From Flectonema sp. DT1601 (Eukaryota; Euglenozoa; Diplonemea; Diplonemida; Diplonemidae): DNA of 64,000 nucleotides. Both the position numbers and the translations under genes were made by a program. Where the stretch lies: positions 186,001 through 250,000 of the forward strand of contig OZ025800.1 in the NCBI GenBank assembly GCA_964019425.1. Reading direction: 5' to 3'. Positions 10,420 to 21,543 of the stretch are shown in pieces (the first letter of the stretch is position 1; each line of letters begins with the position of its first letter). The notes under the pieces were generated by a model, which ran no database searches, had not been told where the DNA came from, and saw nothing but the letters and a program-made list of their open reading frames with translations.

Positions 10420-13400
10420 TCACAACCCACGAAAGAATCCACGATTGGAAGACCCGACAGAATCAGGTCGTGACCTAGGCGTGTCAAATTCGTCTCCACT
10501 AAAGTGCGTTAGGTCGCTCATAGAATCTGTTTTTTCTTTTTTTTTTTTTTTTTTTTCCCCTTCCCTAAGCTAACACTGTAACAGTCACATAAAAACAAAA
10601 AAGACATACCAAAACCAGATCTAATTGGAGAAGACGGGTCAATCTCATCATTATCACCAATCATTTGATATTGAGGAACAGATGGAATTATTCCTCCAGT
10701 TGGAGCCCCCCAACGAAATTGACCACCTCCACTAGTTAGCCCATCCCTCCCCTGCACCGTTTTCGCAATTTTTGGACGTCTTCCAGACTTTGTTGTCGCA
10801 AGTTCGACAGCTTCTCTGAACCACGCGTTAGCTTTTTTACGTCGGGGTCGAATCTTTTTTTTGGGAAAACTGGTTGGGGTTGATTGTGAAATGGGTGAAT
10901 TTAATACAAGTTCGTCAGCTGTCAAATCATCAGTGGAATTGACACCATAACCGCCCTTCCCCCAAGGACCAGTAGTTGGAGCAATCAAGTCTATTTGAGG
11001 GTCATTTTCGTTATCTGTTCCGAGTAGTTTTCTGATGTTATCGTAGGCTGCATCATTACGTAATTCTAAATCTTCATCAGGATCTGGTGAAACAATGCGT
11101 TCCTCTCGTTCGCATAATTTCATGTATGGCTTTACTACCTTTCCTTGCTGTTCTAACAGCTCTGTCTGTGATTTAACAAATCCGTTCAGAAATGACAAAG
11201 AGTCATCAGACTCCTGTGCAATTCCAGTACTGAATGGAAGAGAGAGTTCCTCAAAAATAGATGCATCTTCAGTGTTTGTCGGTGCCAGCATAGCATTTTT
11301 AGTTTTAAAATTCTTAAGCACATCGATAGCATATCTTATTAAGAAAAGAGATTCTCCCGCTGTTGATGCAACGGTTGTGTCTCGTGATCGCGTTTTTCTT
11401 TCCAATATTTGTTCAGCATCCTCTATTGCGTCAACAGACAATGAGGTGCTTCTGCCATTTACGACAATCGGTTGTTCTGTTAGTCGCAGCTGAGCGTATA
11501 AAAATACTATTTTTGACATAGCCATTATCACACCAGGTGCTGGTGATAAGCTTCCATGTAGATTCTCAATCAGTAGTAGGAATAATCCATTTAGTTGACA
11601 GTCGTGTGGTGCAAATGCTGGTCCGAATTCACCAATCACCCACGATGCTACCCTCACTAAAACTGGTTCGGTTGGTGGTAAAAATATCGGATCGTTTCGA
11701 TAAACAAACTTGCTTAGTCCGTTATGAAGATTCTTCGTGTATACCTGAAGAGTATTGAGCATGTGTTTGCAGACTTGTCGTCGAAACAAATTTCGCTCTG
11801 ATCCTGCTCTTGTTGCTGTATTTTGGAGGTCAACTCGTAACTCTAGATCTCCGTGACCGAAGATTGGCTCACCCGCTTGAAGGGAAAGCTCTTCATGCAA
11901 CCAATCTAAAATAGCGAATCCCTGTGCCTCTTCCTCCGATTCTACGCCAAACATAGATGAGCTGCAGTGTGTGAGCAACAATGAAGCTGCCTTCAAATGC
12001 AATTCCGGATTTGCAGTTTTTGCTACTCTCCAACTCAATTCATTCGCCCTGCTTACCAATGCAACCCGAAGGTTGTTGATAGTCGCAAAGTTTGTTATCC
12101 GAGACGGAGGTTTTCGAATGAAATTAAGCAACTGCCTCAATATCGCACGAACATTTGTAGCACGTGCAGCAGCACATAAAACATCAACACTAGCCAGTAA
12201 CACAGTCGGATCTGTGCTGACAAGACCGCGGAGGACAGGTGCATGACGGGACATACCTCGATCTCTGTCGCAATTAGACAACAGTGAAATACATCTTATG
12301 GATATGTAGGCCATATTGAGCTCCATTTCAGTGGGTTCCTTTTTACGTTTTCTCCTTCGAGTATAGCTCGGAGACGACTCATCCTCACTACTCGAGTCAT
12401 CAATATATATTAGTGAGTCTGCGAATGCAAACAAAGACGATAAATACATAGATATCTTAGGTGTTTTATTCCCCTTAAACAAACTGAGGTATGGTTCCGT
12501 GGCCGCCAAGCGTACCATTTCATATTTAGTTGCATTTGGTACAATATCGATGTTAGTTCTATGAAATTCACAAATCTCATCCATAACTTGTGGGAATTCA
12601 GGTATGTTTACAGAAGTAGATAGAGCTGCCGCCAAAAGTCTCAGCCAGCTAACTTGCATAATACAGACCTTGACGTGAGGTGTAACAGCATCTCCATTCG
12701 CGAAGAAATTGCGTTTTCCGAACTCAAAAATGTGTTCAAGAACACCAAACGTTACATCCAATGGTACACCGCCCTTCATAGGCGCTGTCTCTTTGCCTGT
12801 CGTTGTGTGAATAATTATCGTTTTACATAATTCCATTGTACTTAAGTGAGAACCTCTTGAACTCGCCTTTAACAAGCTAATCAGTAACTCGTTTTTATTT
12901 CTGGCTGAAAAAACAGTGTCACTGCAGGGAACTGCTGAGGGCGGCTCTACTGCTAACCTGCAAGAAGCATCAACTTCAGGAGTTTTATGAAAACCGCATT
13001 GCTTCAACAAAAAAGAATGTAATGTCACTAATGCAAGTTTTCTTATATAAATATCTGTTGTGTTGTCAGCGTGTTTCCATATAAAAGGTAGCAGCATATC
13101 ATAGTGCTGTGGAGGAACACACTTCGCAGCTGCTCGCAACGCCGTGCTTATTGTTACACTATCAGTCGCTTGTAGATCCTTGTGAATGTTATTTACAAGT
13201 AATATGGTTTTTTCATCATCTTGATCCATACACATTGAACACAATAAATAACCAATCTTCTTTTGGAGTAGGGTTGCGCTTGGGTGAGCCGAAAGCTTGA
13301 TCGCATGAATGTATGCAAAATCAACTTTACAACCTAACAATTCCAAGAACAAAGCTGTTAGCAAACAGTCTTCAATATCGAGGAGGGTAAGATCAGGACG

Positions 13401-13772
13401 TTCAAGAATAGATCTAATCCCGTGTTCGAATGCGTACATTATTCTCATAGGACAGTTGTACTTGACTGACTCTAGAATTGCTTCAACATGACACCAGTGC
13501 CCTAAATCTTTGCGCCAGCGTCTTACAAATTTTTTGCTTGCTAATTGTGGTGACCCATCGTCCTCAACATCTATCAATCTCTCTGTTTCCGCCCCCCCTC
13601 TCTCGTGGGGATGTCTTCCCCTATTGGTTATACCTCTTCGTAGTACATCAAATGTTTGTAGTGCCGCTTCCTTAACTGCAGCTTTCATCCTTCCTCCGGT
13701 TCCAAATATCGTGCTGCCATCCCCATCGACTTGTGTGTACTTCAGTGAAGTCGGAGAGTTGACGGAAGTCAT
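10420..13772 (-). CDS. Adaptin large subunit, AP-4 epsilon-like
   Basis: Two exons: 13772-10610 and 10526-10420, about 1089 residues. The intron 10527-10609 (83 nt) has donor GTATGT and acceptor ACAG, with an unusual run of about 28 A before the acceptor. Residues about 90-600 are HEAT/ARM helical repeats of the adaptin trunk. The stretch with LELLGCKVDFAYIHAIK, KKIGYLLCSMCMDQDDE and VNNIHKDLQATD follows the N-terminal core of gamma/epsilon/delta large chains and looks most like AP-4 epsilon. A Ser/Lys/acidic hinge follows; the last exon encodes a short Ser/Arg/Phe tail, and no classical ear domain is visible. AP complexes sort cargo into vesicles at the trans-Golgi or endosomes. Assignment to AP-4 rather than AP-1 or AP-3 is inferred. 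ATG 13772 lies 21 nt after a TTGTCCCCCCAG acceptor. Confidence 0.75.
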
Positions 13773-13978
13773 TCATCTATTTGTTTAAGACTTCTGGGGG
13801 GACAACGAACTAGAAAATGATACCTAACATTCTTACACGTTGACAAACATTTTCATCGTACACATTTACGATATATAAAAGTTAGCGCAGAGGCATATTC
13901 CATTTGTTCAGTATTCAAACAGACGCGTCGGCACCGTTGACCTCGAAATGAAACACTTGTACGCTTTTAACCCTACAC

Positions 13979-14650
13979 TCACACTCCACCGTAATTATGT
14001 TGGCGCAGAGCAGACAACCCTGGGGTTACTGGTGGGGCATAAGACTGGCCACTGTAAGCAGAACTTGAAGCATAACGCGACTGTCTAGCAGGTGTGCTAT
14101 AATAGTGCTGAGGCCGACCCTCAGAAAGGAGTGAAATCAAGTGAGCTATCGGATCAGCAGGTCGAATGGCAGCAACTTCGTTAATAGCAGGAGAGAGTTT
14201 AGGGAAAACTACACGATTTAGATAATCGAATGCTGCCTCAGTCACCGGATCCTTGTCACTTGAATTTTGCGACGCTACAGCTTGTCCAGAAGTTTGGAGT
14301 ACCGAGCGAATCTCCTTGCAGGCCGTTAGCTCTTCAGCAGTTTGACCTGAGTCATTACGTGCTGTCGGATCAATGGTTCCCTTTTCAATCAAATATTCAA
14401 TTAACTCCTTGCGTGAAGATTCGACTTGTCCTTCCGCCTCGCCGTCGTTCGATCTACAAATATGGTGCAATAGTGTTCCTCCACAATCTGCTCTGTGGTT
14501 GTCTACTGCAAAACTATACTGCTGCAATACACTTACAGATCCTAACTTAACGGCAGTCTTGATAACAATCGACTCGTCTCCCCCTTCCACGACCCACTTA
14601 TCTATGTTTTCATAGTCACGATTAGAAATCCATACCTCAAGATGTGCCAT
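13979..14650 (-). CDS. Ankyrin-repeat protein with C-terminal Dpy-30 motif
   Basis: A single exon of 223 residues. Residues about 25-120 look like two to three ankyrin repeats (GGTLLHHICRSND, ELIEYLIEKGTIDPTARND, GQTAEEL). Residues about 137-177 match the Dpy-30/RIIa dimerisation helix pair: FDYLNRVVFPKLSPAINEV followed by the signature IRPADPIAHLISLL. The tail is Ser/Tyr/Pro-rich. Dpy-30 domains dimerise and dock onto amphipathic anchoring helices in axonemal radial spokes, adenylate kinases and SET1/MLL complexes; an ankyrin plus Dpy-30 pairing fits a flagellar or scaffold protein, but the partner is unknown. ATG 14650 lies 16 nt after a TAAGATTTCAG acceptor (14667). Confidence 0.8.
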   Translation of the reverse strand: MAHLEVWISNRDYENIDKWVVEGGDESIVIKTAVKLGSVSVLQQYSFAVDNHRADCGGTLLHHICRSNDGEAEGQVESSRKELIEYLIEKGTIDPTARNDSGQTAEELTACKEIRSVLQTSGQAVASQNSSDKDPVTEAAFDYLNRVVFPKLSPAINEVAAIRPADPIAHLISLLSEGRPQHYYSTPARQSRYASSSAYSGQSYAPPVTPGLSALRQHNYGGV

Positions 14651-14669
14651 TGTTTTAATTGCCGGCCTG

Positions 14670-15067
14670 AAATCTTAAATGAATAATGATTCCTCAACTA
14701 CATTTTTCAGGCGCTTCTGATGCGGACAGAATAATAAAAACATCTTCTCAAGGACATCGTACAGACCGGAAAGAATGCCCCTCTATCAACAAGAGACGTC
14801 TTCGAGTCTCAGCCCAGTCCTACCATCTACGTGCCGTCCCAAGAATCTCGTCATCAGCATCTCTAAGCGATCCATCCTGCGTTCCATCGTGTCATGTTCT
14901 GCCTTCGACTTCGTCTCAGTTTTCTTTAACACAACTGGCACCACTGAAACCACTTCTTTTAGTGCTCCCTTCCTCTCCTCAATCTTCTCACCCGTTTCCC
15001 GCCAGAGTTTCTTCCCTCTGAAAGGACAGCCAATGCTGGTGTTGACCAAAAGATTTTTTTTTTTTTT
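14670..15067. other. Intergenic with weak minus-strand frame
   Basis: A minus-strand frame ending at 14786 encodes a charged, helix-prone stretch (EKIEERKGALKEVV, MERRMDRLEMLMTRF) that runs to the T14 tract at 15054-15067. It could be the end of a host exon or of an older element's ORF1 cut off by the neighbouring insertion; I cannot tell which. The T tract is probably the pre-insertion sequence upstream of the tRNA gene. Confidence 0.3.
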
Positions 15068-18000
15068 AAAAGAATGAATGTAGGCCTGTTCCAATGCTGG
15101 AACGAGGCGAACTCGATGGTGTCAGGCTACGCGGCGGCGAGACACAAGAGTTTCGCAAGCAAGGGGGAGGCGGAGGGATACCTCCGAACCCACCTGCTGG
15201 GGGAGGTGGTTGGGGAAGTAGGGACGAGGTACACCTTGGTGTACGCGTGCGAGGTAGACCCGATAACGGGCCGTCTGGGGGCGGCGGCGAGCTGGCTGGA
15301 CACACACCGGTTCGAGGTGTTGGGCACATGGTCAGCTGGCCTGCCAGCGGGAGACACACACTGGGGGCGATACTTCGCAGCCCTGGTGGGGCTGGTAGCG
15401 GCCAAGGCGTGTGGAGGCCTCGTCCCAGCGGAGGCATCCCTGCTGCTGCGAGGAAGCACGACACACTGGTCGACGGACCAGAGAGAGGTGCTGGAGGAGG
15501 CGGATTTGATGGGGAGGCGTACGACGCTGGTGGAGATGCCAGAGGGGATGAGAACACACGCGACGGAGGAGGCGGAAAAAGCGGCGAAAGAGGGCTCGAC
15601 CTCAGTGACGGAAGCCGTGATGAAGGTTTTCACAGAGGGGGCAACGAACTGCCTGGGACACGGGACACGGACGGGGAGTCCCTTCACGGTGCGGTGGGAG
15701 GGAAGACAACTGCGTCTGGAACCCCAGTACACGGAAGGGGGGACGGGATCGTCAGGCGGCCGAGAGTCGGTGGAAGGAGAAGACGCGAGGGTGGAGGGCC
15801 GAGACGAGCAGAGCCCGGTCCCAACCCCGAAGGGGGCCGTACAAAGGGTAGAGGCGGGAGTCCTGGAGTTGAGCTCGGAAGGGTCGGAGGGTGTTGACGA
15901 TAGATCATCCTCCCCAGCGACAGGGCAGGACGAAGGGAACGGTTCCATGTCGGGAGGCTCCTTGGGGAGTCCAGGGACGTCGGACACGGAAGCGGAAGAA
16001 CAGACGGAAGAAATGGACCAGTCCGTAGACCCGTCGGCAGCAGAAACCTCAGGCGAAAACCATCACCTGGCCGAGGACCTGCAAGCCGAGAAGGGGGACG
16101 AGCTGGACGAGACGTCCCACCACTCAGGAGAGCCACCGTCGTCAGACGGCATGGACGGAGTGGAGGGGTTGAAGGACCTAGCAGACTCACAGTCGGAGAT
16201 GGAAGTCGACGGAGAAAATGTGACGGAAGGGTCAGTAGTCCAGTACGTCGAGGAAACGTCAGAGGACGTGGCCCAGGTGGCAGAGTCGGACACAGAGGAG
16301 GAGGGATCGTCAGACTCCCAAATGACCATGACGGTCGATGAACAGGAATTGGAAGAAAGAGCGGCGCCCGAGGGGAACGCAGGTCAGATGACCTGGATGC
16401 TGGGACTACATCCAGAAGGGGGGAACGCGGATACACGACGGGAGGGCCGATCGGAGCCCCTTTCAAAGCTGGTGAACTCAGGCGAAACAAAACCAATGGC
16501 CGAGAGATCTAGTTTGGGGGCGAAGATGGGACCACGCACAGTGGGTAGTGTCGGGAGCGGGGAAGACGCAGAGAGATCGCCGGGCACGGTGTCGACACCG
16601 AGCACGAGAGGGAGGACGAAGTACAGAAAGGTGGAGGAGGAGAGGGAGGAGTGTGTGTCGCCGAAGACAAATACGGGAAGGGGACGCACGAGAGGCCGGA
16701 AGGCAAAGACGGGGGCAAAGGGGGCCGGAAAGGAGGACCCGAGTCCGCAGGTGTTGCAGGCGGAAATGGGAGAGTCCACCCCGAGCTCAGGTGAACGGCA
16801 GGCGAGGAGGAGGTACAGGAAGGGAGAAGAGAGGGAGAGGATAGAGGTTCTCTCCCCAGACCCGAGCAGGAAAGCGAAGAGGAAGAGACGCAAGCAGAAG
16901 GAACCGGAGCCAGTGGAGGGCACCACGAGGGAACAGGCGCCGCGGAGTTACAACAGGAAACCCACACTGCGTCGGGTAGGTAAGGGAGACTCACCCGACA
17001 CAATGGGGTACGCACACGGGCCCCCGGGCTCCCTGACCTCGTACACGGACGCGGGCGTACGCCCGGAGCCGGCGGAGCGAGACGGACAAGGTGTGGCAGG
17101 AGTAGAGTTGGTCACAAGGTCGTCGTCACAGAGTGAGAAAAGCACCCAAGGAGAGATGAGGGAGAGAGAAGGGGATCCAACGCGAAGGGTCCTGGACTTC
17201 TCGTCGAAAGGGGTAAGGCGCTAGGGACTCCACGAAGGAGGTCTCAAGAGTCGAGGAAAAGACAGAGCCAAGACCCCAGAGCCAACCCAAAACACATGGT
17301 AGAGGACGAGGGAGAACAAGAGCGGGAGCGAGGTTAGAAACGTGACCAAAGCCCCCGCGAAGCAGGAGACACAACCTGCAACCAGACCCCCCCCAAAAAA
17401 AAAACCCCGGTCAACGAGGCAAACTCGGACCAAAACATGCTTTTCACCCCCCCCAGGAAACACCGACCAGTGGAGCCAAAGGCCGCACACATATTATAAA
17501 AATCAAAGGCCGCCCCCCAACCCAAGAAAAGGATGAAAAACTTTCAAGCGAAAAAACTTGACGTCCGTACGCCCCAGAGATCAAAGGACGGACGACTCAT
17601 ACCCCCTTCTTTCGCCCCATTTTATTTACTGGTACAGCGACAAATGTAAAGCTGGGTAGACGACGAATTATTTTTTGTGCACAGAGACAAGGGATCCATG
17701 AGAACAAAGGATCAAGAGAAGAAGTGCACATTCCCCATCCCAAACCCAGAAACATGAGAACTCATTAAATTGAAGGGTCATGTCTTTTCAAGTCGAAAAA
17801 TGCTTAAATGCTAAAGAAGACTGTCGTCCCCAGCTCGCGGGTTTTCCCTGTCGCTGTATGTCGAGACAACGATCAGAGTCAGTAGAAAGATTGTACAAAT
17901 TTGTTGTATAATGAGAAAGGACAAAGAAAGTAGTTTCCATTTTATCTTCCCGGGAAAAAAAAAAAAGAAAAGAGGAAAAACCCGCAAGTTTGCGGGTTTG

Positions 18001-18158
18001 CGGGTTCGGGCCCCGGACTTTGAGAGCTTGCTCGCCTTCCAAGTACACACCTTCACTCACCTACCAACAGAAAGGGTAGAGAAAGGCGACTCACTTAGCA
18101 GGGGTTGAAAGTACGGCTAGGAAGGTTCCCAAAAAAAAAAAAAAAAAAAAAAAAGAAT
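15068..18158 (+). mobile_element. LINE C: 5'-truncated GC-rich non-LTR retrotransposon copy
   Basis: A GC-rich block, strikingly different from the host DNA, begins right after a T14/A tract and ends in a 24-nt A run (18131-18154). The 8-mer AAAAGAAT occurs at 15068-15075 and again at 18151-18158, as expected for a target-site duplication. The coding part (15074-17224) begins in the middle of an RNase H1-type hybrid-binding domain, so the copy is 5' truncated. A long 3' part of about 900 bp follows the stop, with C/A homopolymers near 17390 and 17450 and a 7-bp-arm hairpin at 17980-17995. The shared domains suggest a relative of LINE B, but with different sequence. Weakness: the duplication is short and A-rich. 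Confidence 0.55.
15074..17224 (+). CDS. LINE C C-terminal polyprotein fragment (hybrid-binding plus RNase H-like plus acidic/basic tail)
   Basis: About 716 codons, open to the stop at 17224. The first codons overlap the presumed target duplication, so ATG 15074 is probably not the native start. Residues about 3-40 match the C-terminal part of the RNase H1 N-terminal hybrid-binding domain (GLFQCWNEANSMV, HKSFASKGEAEGYL). Residues about 50-150 resemble an RNase H fold without clear catalytic acids. The next 270 residues are strongly acidic and Ser-rich; the last 230 are Lys/Arg-rich with runs such as KAKRKRRKQKEPEP. The domain order copies the C-terminal part of the LINE B protein. Role unknown; nucleic-acid binding in the retrotransposition complex is a reasonable inference. 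Several other frames are open here only because of high GC. Confidence 0.55.
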   Translation: MNVGLFQCWNEANSMVSGYAAARHKSFASKGEAEGYLRTHLLGEVVGEVGTRYTLVYACEVDPITGRLGAAASWLDTHRFEVLGTWSAGLPAGDTHWGRYFAALVGLVAAKACGGLVPAEASLLLRGSTTHWSTDQREVLEEADLMGRRTTLVEMPEGMRTHATEEAEKAAKEGSTSVTEAVMKVFTEGATNCLGHGTRTGSPFTVRWEGRQLRLEPQYTEGGTGSSGGRESVEGEDARVEGRDEQSPVPTPKGAVQRVEAGVLELSSEGSEGVDDRSSSPATGQDEGNGSMSGGSLGSPGTSDTEAEEQTEEMDQSVDPSAAETSGENHHLAEDLQAEKGDELDETSHHSGEPPSSDGMDGVEGLKDLADSQSEMEVDGENVTEGSVVQYVEETSEDVAQVAESDTEEEGSSDSQMTMTVDEQELEERAAPEGNAGQMTWMLGLHPEGGNADTRREGRSEPLSKLVNSGETKPMAERSSLGAKMGPRTVGSVGSGEDAERSPGTVSTPSTRGRTKYRKVEEEREECVSPKTNTGRGRTRGRKAKTGAKGAGKEDPSPQVLQAEMGESTPSSGERQARRRYRKGEERERIEVLSPDPSRKAKRKRRKQKEPEPVEGTTREQAPRSYNRKPTLRRVGKGDSPDTMGYAHGPPGSLTSYTDAGVRPEPAERDGQGVAGVELVTRSSSQSEKSTQGEMREREGDPTRRVLDFSSKGVRR

Positions 18159-18523
18159 TTAATAATTTAAAAAAAATAAATAAAAAAAAAGTTTTATTTA
18201 TTTATTTATTTATTTAGTCACATCCCCCCTGTCTTTCCACTTTATTTTTCTTCATTCTGAGCATTCTTGCCCTTCTTATTTTTTGATAAAGTAAACAAGT
18301 AAAAACAAGCGCAACTGACCTGAGTCCGTTGGAGGACTTCCCCGGATAGGAAACTCAAGACACAGTTAATATAAAGCGAAGGATCAGTACAGGGACGGTG
18401 GCCAAAGACCACTGGGTTACCTACGAGCCATGAAGCTCTGCGGATGTCCTCAGAGAAATTAGGAGATGATTAAGGAGTGTGATAAGGGAGAATGATACTA
18501 ATGAATTAGCAACTACCAATCAG

Positions 18524-21133
18524 TTAACAGTTTGATAAGCCTGTTCGTTGTTCCAAATGCCATAAGTAGCCGGCTAGGGCGTGAAGATTTCTCGTCGCAA
18601 ACATTATTGAAAGATTTAGTTTGGTCTCGGAGATTCTCGCTTCCTGAATGTTTGATCTAATTGTTCCTTCTCTAATGCGGACCACGTCACCATCCTCGCA
18701 ATCAAATATTAGATGTCGGGCAGAAGAGTCTGTTCTTTTGCAGAAGGGGCACTTTATCGGTAGTTCATTTACCCTGAGCAGGGGGTGAGAGCCCGTTCTG
18801 AACCTGGCTATCCTTATCTCTGATTCTCTCAGCATGTCCTTGGGGTATCGAGCCGCTCTCAGGCCTCCGGTAGCATCAAGATATTGCCTAAGCATCACCC
18901 GTTTGATCGGTGGTTTCGCCCTTGTTGAACCCTCCATAATCTTACCAAACAGCTTTCTGTTAGCTTCTCTCACTATCCTTGACTTATGTGCGAAGAAGTC
19001 CATAGTCGTTGACACCGGCTTGCTCTTAACATCTTTTGAGATCTTTTTCGCCAGTTCATCTGCCTTGTCATGCGGTTCAATTCCCACGTGAGCTGGGATG
19101 AATTGAAGGTGTACGAATGAGTCTAATTTTCTTATCCCTTCTAGTATCGAGAGAGAGTTCAGCTTCCTCTGAGCCGCAATTCCACCACGCAGCTCATCCA
19201 GATTGGATTTAGAATCACTGAAGACTCTCGTGATTCCAGATCTGGGACCCAAGACAGAGGTTGCTTTTCCAAATTCACTTATTAACAGCTTCAGAGTTAC
19301 CTGTTCCGCTTTATAACTACTTTCCGTTGCAACAAGTCTCGATGCCATGGTCCGTTCACACGGCGTGATCTGCACTGCCGCTGCGCCTGCCGTGTAGTTG
19401 ACAGGGTCGTGGGATCCGTCAACAAAAATGGACGAGGTACATGGCCTAAGTTCGCTGCAGTACTCCTCGAACTTAGCCTTGTCCACTTCAGCAACACCGG
19501 TCTTCGAATGTCCATATCCGCAAGATATCTCCAGGTTCGGAACATCTATCCATGGCTCGATGCTGTCAGGCATGACAATCCCCTGGATCTCCATATTACG
19601 GTCCTCGGCCGGTAAAGTTGAACTCCAAGTTCCACTAGCGATTCCCTTCGTAGAAGGAACCCAATCCAGTGACCGATACCTAAATAAAGCAATCCTGGCT
19701 TGCTTCTCAATCTGCAGTCTCATCGGGAGTATGTTCGCCTCCCACAGTAACGGAAGGGACCTTGTGTTGAAGCCGCAGCCGGTGATCTTTCTAGCTATCT
19801 TCCTCAGATTCAGGTCAATAGGTTTAAGCTGTTCATCTGTCAGGAAAGGTCCATAGCTCTCGAGCCCATACAGAATCCTTGAGAGGATGTATAAGTTCTT
19901 GATCATGTTCAGCGTTTTGAAATCAAAGTTGAATAGCTCCAACTTTCGGAGCAGAACAAGTCCCTTCCTCGTCTCATCAAGTAGTTTATCCACTTGCGTA
20001 CCATATTTCAGGTCATCGTCAATATGGACACCCAAGTACTTAACACTATCCACCATCGGCATGAGTACGGCAGTCAGCAACTTCACCCAGGTCGGATCCG
20101 GTCCCACTGGCATCAGTGCAAGAAGTTCACTTGCCTTCGTAACCTCAGTATCACCCAGCTTGAGGATCATCGCCCCATTTCCAAGTAATGGCCTACCTTC
20201 TTCATTTGACCGAATCATCCCAGCTAGTTCTTCCCTACTGATCCGAAAGAAGTTCTCTCCTGACGTTCTGGGGAATCCCAGCCTCCAATACATATTCCTA
20301 GGACAATCCACCGGCATCCCGCAGGTCTTCGAAACCGACAGTGCCATGTCATTATCTTTGCACCAACGATCTACTAACCCAAGGACTAATTGCGCCATCC
20401 GGTAAGTTACTTTAAAATCCTTATTCGAAACCACACAAGCTGTGTCGTCTGCGTAGAGTGCTGAAACACATCCAGTCTTCTCAAGTTTCTTAGCCAGGTC
20501 GTCGACATATATCAGATAAAGGAGAGGCCCAACAATCGACCCTTGCGGAACACCTTTCGTCACAGTTCTGTATGCGCTCAGATTGCCATTGACACTAACC
20601 TTTGCTTTCCTTCGCGTCAGAAAGTCAGCAACCCATCCGATGAATGGTGAAGGAATCCCCATCGTCACCATTTTAGCAATCAGTTTAACATGATTTATCC
20701 TATCAAAAGCCTCAGTGAAGTCGAAAGAGAGTAGAATTGAACTCTTACCACCTTTTCTCGCACCATGAAGCGCATTGACCAGCAGTGAGATTTGCTCGCA
20801 AGTATTCCTACCCCTTCTGAAACCTGCCTGAATCGAGGACAAGGCATTATTTGACGTCAACCAATACATCAGCCTGTCGTAAATTATCCGTTCAAGCATT
20901 TTACCGACTACAGATGTCAACGTGATCGGCCTGTAGCTGGATAGCTTTTCCTTGGGTTTACCCGGTTTGTATACCGGTTTAATCATACCCTCTTTCCAGA
21001 CCTTCGGAACTCTAGCTGAGAGCCAGGAGTCGTTGAATACCGATAAGAGAAATCGTCTACCGGTTGCTGATAGGTTCTTCAGCATCGCCCCGTGGATTCC
21101 ATCAGGACCAGGAGCCTTACCAGCTTTTACCTT
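18524..21133 (-). CDS. LINE A 3' part: reverse transcriptase, RNase H, CCHC knuckle
   Basis: About 870 codons from the LINE B junction to the stop at 18524. RT motifs in order: KAGKAPGPDGIHGAMLKNL, YRPITLTSVVGKMLERI, AGFRRGRNTCEQI, LSFDFTEAFDRINH (motif A Asp), GVPQGSIVGPLLYLIYVDD, LYADDTACVV (catalytic YADD) and VKYLGVHID. An RNase H domain follows, with SIFVDGSH, KAEQVTLKLLI, VFSDSKSN and FIPAHVGIEPHDKADELAKK, supplying the Asp-Glu-Asp-Asp set. A CPFCKRTDSSARHLIFDC knuckle lies near the C-terminus. No stop or frameshift is visible in this part, so the copy is young, but the 5' truncation and the nested LINE B leave it non-autonomous. Splitting APE from RT is the clearest proof of nesting. 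Confidence 0.9.
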   Translation of the reverse strand, partial: KVKAGKAPGPDGIHGAMLKNLSATGRRFLLSVFNDSWLSARVPKVWKEGMIKPVYKPGKPKEKLSSYRPITLTSVVGKMLERIIYDRLMYWLTSNNALSSIQAGFRRGRNTCEQISLLVNALHGARKGGKSSILLSFDFTEAFDRINHVKLIAKMVTMGIPSPFIGWVADFLTRRKAKVSVNGNLSAYRTVTKGVPQGSIVGPLLYLIYVDDLAKKLEKTGCVSALYADDTACVVSNKDFKVTYRMAQLVLGLVDRWCKDNDMALSVSKTCGMPVDCPRNMYWRLGFPRTSGENFFRISREELAGMIRSNEEGRPLLGNGAMILKLGDTEVTKASELLALMPVGPDPTWVKLLTAVLMPMVDSVKYLGVHIDDDLKYGTQVDKLLDETRKGLVLLRKLELFNFDFKTLNMIKNLYILSRILYGLESYGPFLTDEQLKPIDLNLRKIARKITGCGFNTRSLPLLWEANILPMRLQIEKQARIALFRYRSLDWVPSTKGIASGTWSSTLPAEDRNMEIQGIVMPDSIEPWIDVPNLEISCGYGHSKTGVAEVDKAKFEEYCSELRPCTSSIFVDGSHDPVNYTAGAAAVQITPCERTMASRLVATESSYKAEQVTLKLLISEFGKATSVLGPRSGITRVFSDSKSNLDELRGGIAAQRKLNSLSILEGIRKLDSFVHLQFIPAHVGIEPHDKADELAKKISKDVKSKPVSTTMDFFAHKSRIVREANRKLFGKIMEGSTRAKPPIKRVMLRQYLDATGGLRAARYPKDMLRESEIRIARFRTGSHPLLRVNELPIKCPFCKRTDSSARHLIFDCEDGDVVRIREGTIRSNIQEARISETKLNLSIMFATRNLHALAGYLWHLEQRTGLSNC

Positions 21134-21543
21134 CTTTTTTTTTGAGGGAGGTGAGAGGCAAGTATGGCAGGAGAGCAAACCCTCGGAACCAGCGATCCTT
21201 ATGTTACATGAGTGTGCGCTAAAAAGATAAACTGCAACACAAGTTTTGGGCCGGTTTTCTAGGTCCTACCATATCTGTCGCCGAAGCGAAGAAAAGAAAA
21301 AGGAAAAAAAAAAACAATATTTGTGGTTGTGTTTGCGCTGATGGTTGCACTCCCACTTCCAGCGTGTTTTTTCTTTCTTCTTACATTTACATACAGTTTA
21401 CATACAACTCTGTCTTCCTTTTCACTCTTCTTTTTTTTTTTTTTTTCATTTTTCTTTTAACATGTTTGCTTCTTTACATTTTTTACAAGTTCACTTCTTT
21501 ACATTTAATTTTTTCCGTTCATTCACTTTCCGTTTCATGCTTC

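Noticed and set aside
17980-18020. tRNA-like T arm (GGGTTCGGGCCCC) in the LINE C 3' region
   Set aside because: No matching acceptor, D or anticodon stems nearby; it overlaps a simple CCCGCAA/TTGCGGG hairpin.
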